Positions 45,062-52,305 of a stretch of DNA of 64,000 nucleotides are shown here, piece after piece. The position numbers and the translations under genes were made by a program. Positions within the stretch are counted from its first letter, which is position 1, and each line of letters starts with the position of its first letter. The stretch comes from Aquimarina sp042434915 (GTDB lineage: Bacteria; Bacteroidota; Bacteroidia; Flavobacteriales; Flavobacteriaceae): the NCBI RefSeq assembly GCF_042434915.1, contig NZ_CP170198.1:1426001-1490000 (forward strand), given 5' to 3'. The notes beneath the pieces were generated by a model that made no database searches, had not been told where the DNA came from, and saw only the letters and a list, made by a program, of their open reading frames with translations.

Positions 45062-47290
45062 ATGATTACCCCAAAGATGATATCGTTTAATAAGAGTATT
45101 TTCTCTCTTTTACTACTTGTTCTATGTAGTAATTTTACCACGTCGTATGCTCAAGTTGAAGTTCCACTAAGTAAACGTACTGAGTTTACTTTAAAAGGTG
45201 ATTTTCAATTCGTTTCGAATACAATTTTAGGTAAAGTTAATCATGATGACGGATCTCAACCTTTTGATCCTAATATGGATTATAATGAAGGTGGTCTTAA
45301 CAATCAGTTTCAAATGGGATTTATCGATATTGATAAGGACCCAACTACCTTTAATTCAAGTAGTGCAGATTTAATTTTACCTAATCCATGTGCAACTATT
45401 AAGCATGTTGGACTGTATTGGACAGCTGCCTATGCAGATAAACATCGCGATAAAGATATTACTTCAATAAAAATTAAATATCCCAATTCTAACACCTACA
45501 CTACCATCGATAATGCTACCATAATTCATGATTACTATTCAAACCCACAATCCGAATTTAAGCAATATTCATGCTACAAAGATATTACAGCCGATGTTAC
45601 ATCGCTTATCAATCCTCAAGGAACCTATACTGTAGCAAATATTCCTGCATCTACTACGGCTTCCAATAATGATGAGGATGTAGGTAATGGATTAGCTGGA
45701 GGATGGACAATGATTTTTATTTATGAAGATGCTACCGTTTCTAGAAAACGTTTTTACGTCTATGACGGCTTTGTAAATATTGATACCAAAGCGAAACCAG
45801 TCGAGTTCGCTTTTAAAAACTTTCAAACAATTCCCAAAGGTGCTGTACATGGCAAATTAGGAATTATTGCTTTTGAAGGAGACAAAGGTATCAAAGGAGA
45901 TCGTTTTCAAATGTATTCAAACGAATCGAAAAGTTTTAAGGGAATTACAGATGGAAGTAATCCAATGAACAATTTCTTTAATGCTAATATCACAGAAAAC
46001 GGGAAGAATGTTAAAACTCGTAAACCAGCGAGTTCTAACACTCTAGGCTATGATGCTGATGTTTTTAATATAAAAAATGTAAGAAACAACTTTATTGGCA
46101 ATAATCAAACCGAAGCTACTTTTAAGCTTTTGACAGAAAGTGATGGATACTCTGTAACTGCTGTAGCTTTTAGTGTCGAAATTTATGAACCTGCAATTCA
46201 CATGATAAAACAATCACGGTACGCAGATAATTCGTTGGTTCATCCAAATGATAACATTCTACCCGATCAAGAAATAGCCTATAGCCTAACAATTTTTAAT
46301 GAAGGAAATGATGATTCTAAGCATACCATAATTAAGGATCAGCTACCTTACAATGTCACTTTAATAGAAAATTCTTTAAAACTGCCTAAAAAAATTAAAA
46401 AACACTTTGATCCAAAAACTAATTGCTTAGAATTTAAAATCAATGACAAACTGGTTACAATGGATAGTGAACCATTTACTATACATTATAAAATAAAAAC
46501 CAATGCTTCCTGCAATTCAATATTAGAAATTGATGATCTGTTTATAAAAGATTTACCTGTAACCGCAACCTTTACAGGAACTCTTAATGAAAATATCAAA
46601 TTTTCACAAGGCTATAATTACATCAATCAATGTAAATTACCTGATTTTTATTCTTTTAAATTAGCTCTAGATATAACCGATTTGAATTGTCAAAACATTC
46701 AAGATTTGATTGCAATGGCATCGCAGAACACTAGCAAGAGTAATGCGTTTCTCCCAATGGACTCAACAGATGATAAGGGGTCAGAACAATCACAAGCTAC
46801 AGGACTTAATCCAACTGACTTAACGCCCAAAACATCGGACCCTGTTGCTGCGGAACAATCAACTACAAAAACATTAAGAACTCTTCGTGACCTTATTCAA
46901 CTCGATGAAATTTACTTCGAATTTGATCGATGGAATATCACTGAACGGGCAGCAAAAGAATTAAATAAAATTGTAGACTTAATGATCAATACGTATCCTG
47001 AAATGATTATTAAAGTTGAAACCCACTCTGACAGTCGAGGCGATGACACTTATAATTTGATATTATCTAAAAAAAGAGCCGAGTCTATTTATACTTATTT
47101 AATTAGCCAAAACATAGCAAAAGATCGGATCTTATCGCATACAGGATTTGGCGAAAGTAAGCCTCTAAATAATTGTAAAGACGGTCAAAATTGTTCTGAA
47201 GATGAATATAAAATTAACCGAAGGTCTAATTTTATAATTGTATCATCATCTAATAAAACAGTGACAGAACCTTCTCAATCAAGGAGATAA
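45062..47290 (+). CDS. OmpA-family protein with large adhesin-type N-terminal domain
   Basis: 742 residues, exported by a signal peptide (IFSLLLLVLCSNFTTSYAQ). Residues about 35-380 resemble the N-terminal domain of large flavobacterial surface proteins: GGLNNQFQMGFIDIDKD, SSSADLILP, VGLYWTAAYA, NGLAGGWTMIFIYEDA, FYVYDGFVNID. A DUF11-like segment follows (SRYADNSLV...LTIFNEGNDDSKHTIIKDQLP). After a Ser/Thr-rich linker comes an OmpA domain (IYFEFDRWNITERAAKELNKI, VETHSDSRGDD, LSKKRAESIYTYL) that binds peptidoglycan. The combination would tie a surface-type domain to the cell wall. It overlaps pdxH by 12 bp, tail to tail. Confidence 0.85.
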   Translation: MITPKMISFNKSIFSLLLLVLCSNFTTSYAQVEVPLSKRTEFTLKGDFQFVSNTILGKVNHDDGSQPFDPNMDYNEGGLNNQFQMGFIDIDKDPTTFNSSSADLILPNPCATIKHVGLYWTAAYADKHRDKDITSIKIKYPNSNTYTTIDNATIIHDYYSNPQSEFKQYSCYKDITADVTSLINPQGTYTVANIPASTTASNNDEDVGNGLAGGWTMIFIYEDATVSRKRFYVYDGFVNIDTKAKPVEFAFKNFQTIPKGAVHGKLGIIAFEGDKGIKGDRFQMYSNESKSFKGITDGSNPMNNFFNANITENGKNVKTRKPASSNTLGYDADVFNIKNVRNNFIGNNQTEATFKLLTESDGYSVTAVAFSVEIYEPAIHMIKQSRYADNSLVHPNDNILPDQEIAYSLTIFNEGNDDSKHTIIKDQLPYNVTLIENSLKLPKKIKKHFDPKTNCLEFKINDKLVTMDSEPFTIHYKIKTNASCNSILEIDDLFIKDLPVTATFTGTLNENIKFSQGYNYINQCKLPDFYSFKLALDITDLNCQNIQDLIAMASQNTSKSNAFLPMDSTDDKGSEQSQATGLNPTDLTPKTSDPVAAEQSTTKTLRTLRDLIQLDEIYFEFDRWNITERAAKELNKIVDLMINTYPEMIIKVETHSDSRGDDTYNLILSKKRAESIYTYLISQNIAKDRILSHTGFGESKPLNNCKDGQNCSEDEYKINRRSNFIIVSSSNKTVTEPSQSRR

Positions 47291-47926
47291 CCGGTCAATT
47301 TTCCAAGAATTATCGAATTTAGGTGTAAATCGTATTCTATCATGTAACCGATTCTCTCTTCCTTGCCAAAATTCAAAAGAAACAGGTTTGATTATAAAAC
47401 CTCCCCAAAAATTAGGTTTGGGTATTGGTCTATCCTGGTATTTTGATTCTAAAATTTGTAATTTTTCTTGCAGTACATCTCGTGACGCTATCACAGCACT
47501 TTGATCAGAAACCCAAGCGCCTAATTGACTTCCTCTTGGTCTAGATTCATAGTACGCCGCACTTTGTTCTTCCGAAATTTTATCTACAGTGCCTTGGACA
47601 ATAACCTGTCGTTCTAAGCTTGGCCAAAAAAAAGATATACTAACTTTATTATTAGCAAGAATCGCTTTTCCTTTATCAGAAGTAAAATTCGTATAAAACA
47701 CAAAGCCCGTAGTATCAAATTGCTTTAACAAAACGATCCTTGTTTTAGGAAAACCGTCTAAACCTATGGTACCCAGTGTCATCGCATTAGCTTCTTCAAT
47801 AGCTTTATCCTGCTCTGCATCTTTAAACCATTCTGAAAACAATGAAAAAGGTGAATTCTGTATGTTTTTTTCATCCAACTCTCCTTTGTTGTATGATTTT
47901 CTGTAATCGGTAAGATCTCTATTCAT
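47279..47926 (-). CDS. pdxH: Pyridoxamine 5'-phosphate oxidase
   Basis: 215 residues, FMN-dependent. Recognised segments are PFSLFSEWFKDAE, EANAMTLGTIGLDGFPKTRIVLLKQFDTTGFVFYTNFTSDKG, VIVQGTVDKIS, SRPRGSQLGAWVSDQS and FWQGRENRLHDRIRF, the standard PdxH order. It oxidises pyridoxine or pyridoxamine phosphate to PLP. Its last 12 bp overlap the end of the OmpA-fusion gene on the opposite strand. Confidence 0.95.
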   Translation of the reverse strand: MNRDLTDYRKSYNKGELDEKNIQNSPFSLFSEWFKDAEQDKAIEEANAMTLGTIGLDGFPKTRIVLLKQFDTTGFVFYTNFTSDKGKAILANNKVSISFFWPSLERQVIVQGTVDKISEEQSAAYYESRPRGSQLGAWVSDQSAVIASRDVLQEKLQILESKYQDRPIPKPNFWGGFIIKPVSFEFWQGRENRLHDRIRFTPKFDNSWKIDRLSP

Positions 47927-47980
47927 GCCTGCTTTTTTATTGCAATTTACTATAGTATATTATTATTTACTATGATAAAT

Positions 47981-48886
47981 TTAAAATTCAAAGACTTTTC
48001 CATCATCAGCGATATCGACATACTCAAAAACTGTCTGAGCCTCTTTTTTAAATAAGGTAATATCATTATACCGCGTAGAAAAATGTCCTAAGATCAATTT
48101 ATTCACATTACTTTTTTTGGCGATACGCGCTGCCTCAATAGCTGTACTATGTCCTGTAGTTGCTGCGAGATGCTTGTGACTTTCCAAAAAGGTGGACTCA
48201 TGGTATAATACAGATACATTTTCTAGCAAGGCTATTTTAGCTTCATCATATTTCGTATCACTGCAAAATGCATAGCTTTTGGTAGCTCTTGGAGGTTCGG
48301 TAATCGTATGATTTTCAATAACGGTACCATTATCTAAAACAATATCTTTTCCTTTTTTAATCGATCTATAATAGGCCACATCAATATTATGCGCTTCTAC
48401 TTTATGCAAAATAAGCTTTCTATCTCCTGGTTTTTCTCTAAAGAGATAACCATTACAATAAATACGATGCTGTAACGGAATAGTTTGAACGCTTACACTT
48501 TGATCTTCAAAAACAATTACTGACTCTCTACTATCTAATTCGTGAAAGTGAAGCGGATAATCTGTCCATGAATTTGAAAGTTTTAATTGAAGAGTAATAA
48601 ACTCTTTAATTCCCTTAGGTCCATAAATATGTAGCGGTGCCTCTCTTCCTAACATTTTAAAAGTTGACACTAAACCGATTAAACCAAATACATGGTCTCC
48701 GTGCAAATGAGAAATAAAAATATGACGGATTCTAGAAAACTTTATTTTTTTGCGTCGCAATTCTACTTGAGTACCTTCGCCACAATCAATTAAAAATATA
48801 TTAGAATTAATTTCTAGTATTTGAGATGTTGGATTTGTCAAGGTTCTTGGGGTAGCTGCATAACAGCCGAGTATTGTTAGCTTCAA
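47981..48886 (-). CDS. rnz: Ribonuclease Z
   Basis: 301 residues of the metallo-beta-lactamase fold. The zinc motif FISHLHGDHVFGLIGL (HxHxDH) is near residue 62 and FLIDCGEGTQVELRRKKIKFSRI precedes it. EHSTFLESHKHLAATTGHSTA is the HEAT-type C-terminal His motif region of RNase Z and LGHFSTRY follows. It trims 3' trailers of CCA-less tRNA precursors, in keeping with the CCA-less tRNA in this window. A 434-bp gap separates it from the STAS-like gene upstream. Confidence 0.93.
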   Translation of the reverse strand: MKLTILGCYAATPRTLTNPTSQILEINSNIFLIDCGEGTQVELRRKKIKFSRIRHIFISHLHGDHVFGLIGLVSTFKMLGREAPLHIYGPKGIKEFITLQLKLSNSWTDYPLHFHELDSRESVIVFEDQSVSVQTIPLQHRIYCNGYLFREKPGDRKLILHKVEAHNIDVAYYRSIKKGKDIVLDNGTVIENHTITEPPRATKSYAFCSDTKYDEAKIALLENVSVLYHESTFLESHKHLAATTGHSTAIEAARIAKKSNVNKLILGHFSTRYNDITLFKKEAQTVFEYVDIADDGKVFEF

Positions 48887-49320
48887 ACTTTAATTAATTT
48901 AATTTTATTATTATTTAAAAGTCTAGATCTAGAAACTTATAAAATATCATAGTTACAATGGTTTCCAAAAAAGGCATCCAATGGTAGTTCTTATTGTACA
49001 GAATTACTATTAGGTATGTTTAGAACACCTAAATTTATAACGTTTTATAACCATTGTAACCAGAATACCGTTTAGATTACTTAAGTCTATCATCAAATTT
49101 CACAATAAATATCTTCGCCAGTATAGAATTTCATATAAGGTATCGAAAGCTCAATGTTCGTTGCTCAAAACAACTTAAAGGTACTAGCGTATTCAAAAAG
49201 CTTTCTAAAAATAACATTTTGATTTAAACACTTCTTGTTTTGTACTCAAAGTTAACTCAGAAGCGAAATTTCCTTGGTAAAAACAACCAACTTTTATCTA
49301 CAATTAGGTTTTATTGTAGG
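48887..49320. other. 434-bp intergenic region with a distant inverted repeat
   Basis: No ORF of note. GTTACAATGGTT (48952-48963) and AACCATTGTAAC (49049-49060) are exact reverse complements 85 bp apart. No transposase or target duplication is visible. It may hold the rnz promoter and the end of the pyrR-pyrB operon. Confidence 0.4.
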
Positions 49321-49659
49321 TTATTCTTGCAGGTCTAAATCTTTCTCTATTTCTTCCATCTCAATCAAATCATGGGCCTCTCTCAATGAAGGAACCAAAG
49401 TTAGCTCTTCGGGAATTTCCGAGTACGAGACACTATCTGTAACAATTACAAAAGAATGCTTTGCATTTTTATGTTTTTTAGAAATTCTTAAAAACTCACT
49501 AATATCGGATGCGTTTATTTCCTTTACAGAAAAAAGATTCACAACTAAATTATTGTTTTTTAATGTCTCATACGCTTCTTCTATTCCTTTTACAAATTCT
49601 GCGATGGTTGCTTTTTCTTGCGTTATGATGGTAGTTGTACCGTTTGTATCGAATATCAT
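49321..49659 (-). CDS. Small STAS-like protein of the pyr operon
   Basis: 112 residues. Predicted alternating strands and helices (TTTIITQEKATIAEFVKGIEEAYETL, NNLVVNLFSVKEINASDISEFLRISKKHK, HSFVIVTDSVSYSEIPEELTLVPSLREAHDLIEMEEIEKDL) resemble a STAS/anti-sigma-antagonist-like fold. There is no obvious conserved phosphorylatable Ser motif. In related genomes similar short proteins are sometimes named ribonuclease Z by proximity, which the sequence does not support. It lies 3 bp after pyrB, so it belongs to the pyrR-pyrB operon. Confidence 0.7.
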   Translation of the reverse strand: MIFDTNGTTTIITQEKATIAEFVKGIEEAYETLKNNNLVVNLFSVKEINASDISEFLRISKKHKNAKHSFVIVTDSVSYSEIPEELTLVPSLREAHDLIEMEEIEKDLDLQE

Positions 49660-49662
49660 AAT

Positions 49663-50592
49663 CTATTGTTTAATTTTTGATGCTAAAAGATATATTACTG
49701 CCATTCTAACTGCTACCCCATTTTGTACCTGATCCAAGATAATGGCTTGGTCCGAATCAGCAATATCACTGGTTATTTCTACGCCTCGATTTATTGGTCC
49801 AGGGTGCATTATTACTATCTCTTTATCTAAACTATTTAAAATTTCTTTGTTTACACCGTATTGCTGTGTATATTCTCGTGTAGTAGGGAAATAACTAATC
49901 TCCATACGTTCATTTTGAACTCTAAGCATATTAGCTACATCACACCATTGTAAAGCTTTTTGCAAATCAGTTTCTACGAGTACACCTAGTCGTTCTATAT
50001 ATTTTGGTAGTAGTGTTTTAGGTCCACAAACCATTACATTCGCTCCTTGTAGCTTTAGCGCAAAAATATTAGATAACGCAACTCTAGAATGCAATATATC
50101 ACCTACAATAACTACATTTTTTCCAGCTACCTCACCTAAGCGTTCTCTAATTGAATATGAGTCTAATAACGCTTGTGTGGGATGCTCATGTGCACCATCA
50201 CCTGCATTAACGATACTAGCATTTACATGATTTGATAGAAATACACCTGCTCCAGGATTAGGGTGTCGCATCACTACCATATCAACCTTCATTGATAGAA
50301 TATTATTTACCGTATCAATTAAGGTTTCTCCTTTTTTTACACTTGATGAAGCAGCAGAAAAATTTATTACATCGGCTGATAGTCGTTTTTCTGCTAGTTC
50401 AAAAGATAACCGTGTACGTGTGCTATTCTCAAAAAACAAATTAGCAATGGTGATATCACGTAATGAAGGAACCTTTTTTATAGGGCGATTAATAACCTCT
50501 TTAAAATGATCTGCCGTTTCAAAAATCAGATGAATATCCTCTTGAGTAAGATATTTTATTCCTAATAAGTGATTTACACTCAGTTCGCGCAT
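49663..50592 (-). CDS. pyrB: Aspartate carbamoyltransferase catalytic subunit
   Basis: 309 residues. The carbamoyl-phosphate site FFENSTRTRLSFELAEKRL is at residue 50-70, followed by HPNPGAGVF, EHPTQALLDSYSIRE and the C-terminal IMHPGPINRGVE. It makes N-carbamoyl-L-aspartate in pyrimidine synthesis. No pyrI regulatory subunit is adjacent. It is the second gene of a pyrR-pyrB-STAS operon, 60 bp after pyrR. Confidence 0.96.
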   Translation of the reverse strand: MRELSVNHLLGIKYLTQEDIHLIFETADHFKEVINRPIKKVPSLRDITIANLFFENSTRTRLSFELAEKRLSADVINFSAASSSVKKGETLIDTVNNILSMKVDMVVMRHPNPGAGVFLSNHVNASIVNAGDGAHEHPTQALLDSYSIRERLGEVAGKNVVIVGDILHSRVALSNIFALKLQGANVMVCGPKTLLPKYIERLGVLVETDLQKALQWCDVANMLRVQNERMEISYFPTTREYTQQYGVNKEILNSLDKEIVIMHPGPINRGVEITSDIADSDQAIILDQVQNGVAVRMAVIYLLASKIKQ

Positions 50593-50652
50593 TCGTTTAT
50601 CTTTTAAATTTGAATCTACAGTACTGTATCGAATACTTTACTCTTTAGTTTC

Positions 50653-51192
50653 CTAGTTATTTACTAAATAAATCGCATCTTCACCTTCATTTTCTCTCCA
50701 ACAGACTTTTACCTTTTCTTGATTGATAGCGTCCACTTGTCTTCCTCTATAATTAGGTTGAATTGGTAAATGTCTACTAAATCTTCTATCAATAAGAGTT
50801 AATAGTTCAATGTTAGAAGGGCGACCAAAGGACTGAATTGCTGTTAGTGCAGAGCGTATGCTTCTACCCGTATACAACACATCGTCAATAAATACTACTT
50901 GTTTGTCTTCTACTAAAAAATTTATACGTGTAGCATTTGCTTCTAGAGGCTTTTGCCCTCTTCTAAAATCATCTCGGTAAAATGTAATATCCAACTGCCC
51001 CAAAGAGACGTTGGGAACATTATAGGCATCTTCAAGTAAAGTAGCTATACGATTAGCTAGAAAAACTCCTCTCGGTTGTATCCCTATGAGCACTGTACTC
51101 TTAAAATCATCATGATTTTCGATCAATTGACAAGTCAAACGATGCAATATAATTTCAATCTCTTTAGCATCAAGTAGTAATTTCTGACTCAT
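50653..51192 (-). CDS. pyrR: PyrR bifunctional regulator / uracil phosphoribosyltransferase
   Basis: 179 residues from MSQKLLLDAKEIEI (51192); an upstream ATG at 51222 adds ten less conserved residues. The PRPP-binding loop VFIDDVLYTGRSIRSAL, GIQPRGVFLANRI and LDITFYRDDF match PyrR. In Firmicutes it binds pyr mRNA with UMP and causes attenuation; in this phylum the RNA role is less certain. It is placed before pyrB. No clear attenuator was identified by eye in the 60-bp gap to pyrB. Confidence 0.94.
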   Translation of the reverse strand: MSQKLLLDAKEIEIILHRLTCQLIENHDDFKSTVLIGIQPRGVFLANRIATLLEDAYNVPNVSLGQLDITFYRDDFRRGQKPLEANATRINFLVEDKQVVFIDDVLYTGRSIRSALTAIQSFGRPSNIELLTLIDRRFSRHLPIQPNYRGRQVDAINQEKVKVCWRENEGEDAIYLVNN

Positions 51193-51315
51193 AATCTTTC
51201 CAACTATGGATTTGGTAAACAAAAGTAAGCAAAAATTGGATTTGGCTTAAACGATCCCATCTATTTTTATAGGCCAGGGACAAAATATCCTGTATTTTAC
51301 GTTCTTTAGGTAATT

Positions 51316-51852
51316 TTATTGCTCTTCATTATCCTCTTCAGACCTAACCAATGGATGCTCTCTATTACCAAAACCAATAATATTTATGATATTACTAATC
51401 GTGTTGTATAACATTAAAACTACCGAAATAATTGCTCCGCAGTGAATTGATGCTAAAGCTAAAGAAATATAGTAAATTATATTAAACCAATTTGATGGCA
51501 CATTATCTGACTCGGTAATTGGTAAATTTAATAGTAAAAAGGAAATCATTGAACTAATAAAAACCGCGGTATCTAGTTTTGCGATACGTAGCACATAAGA
51601 ATAATGGGCTTTTTTTAAAGTTGAATTTGAACCAACACTGACACTTAGCAAGGTTAACATCAATGCTAGAATTGTTGCCGATGCTAAGATAACAGTATTA
51701 AATAAAGTATTAATTCCTGGTAAGGAGGACTCAATTAAAGACTTGGCTTCGTAGCCACTTAAATTGCCTAACAGTATCGAGCCTAATCCGGTTACTAAGG
51801 TTGCAAAAACTCCTCCAACTAGTGCTCTTGTCGTATACGTAGTTAATTTCAT
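51316..51852 (-). CDS. Four-helix membrane protein of unknown function
   Basis: 178 residues. Four hydrophobic helices are predicted (residues about 8-30, 50-72, 92-112 and 123-150), with a short cytoplasmic tail ending in an acidic stretch (SEEDNEEQ). No conserved family motif was recognised. It stands alone between pyrR and the 52-60 kb gene group, so it may be a single gene or a small regulator of neighbours. Confidence 0.65.
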   Translation of the reverse strand: MKLTTYTTRALVGGVFATLVTGLGSILLGNLSGYEAKSLIESSLPGINTLFNTVILASATILALMLTLLSVSVGSNSTLKKAHYSYVLRIAKLDTAVFISSMISFLLLNLPITESDNVPSNWFNIIYYISLALASIHCGAIISVVLMLYNTISNIINIIGFGNREHPLVRSEEDNEEQ

Positions 51853-52098
51853 CTCTATAGTGGTTTGTGGTTGTATCGTAAAGATTGTACTTTAAAATCT
51901 TGACTATAAATATGTAACAGAAATTTAACGCACTATCGTTAAATTTAGTTAATCAGAAGCTACTCAGTTTTAACATTTGATACTTTTATTGAGAAATAAT
52001 TAGCTTAAAAATTACTCTATATTTTATAGTAGTATTTATAAATGATTGTAGTTTATTTTCAAGGTAATTCTCATAAAATAAATGAGTAACATATTTAT

Positions 52099-52305
52099 AT
52101 GACAAAAAAGGTTCCTATTTTTAATTGCAAACTTACATCACATAATGTACGATGCTTTGCTCTAGGGCTATTAGCGATAATTTTTTCGACTTTAGCATTT
52201 ACAGGTTTTGCTGGAGAGTTTGAATACCTCTTTAGGTTTTTTCTTTTCTTATCACTAACCTTATTATTAATTACCATTATTTACAACATATTAAAACGAC
52301 TATGA
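52099..52305 (+). CDS. DUF1328-like small membrane protein
   Basis: 68 residues with two hydrophobic helices. The pattern LGLLAIIFSTLAFTGFAGEFEYLF then RFFLFLSLTLLLITII resembles DUF1328/YtjA (LIAAxLGFxGIAG, FFIFLVLFLISL). The N-terminal 18 residues (KKVPIFNCKLTSHNVR) are extra relative to the family. The stop is inside the dikinase start (ATGATGA), so the two are translationally coupled. It may be the membrane part of the 52-60 kb system; its role is unknown. Confidence 0.6.
   Translation: MTKKVPIFNCKLTSHNVRCFALGLLAIIFSTLAFTGFAGEFEYLFRFFLFLSLTLLLITIIYNILKRL

Noticed and set aside
49321..49659. Ribonuclease Z annotation for the small protein
   Set aside because: It has no metallo-beta-lactamase motif; the real rnz, with HLHGDH, is at 47981-48886.
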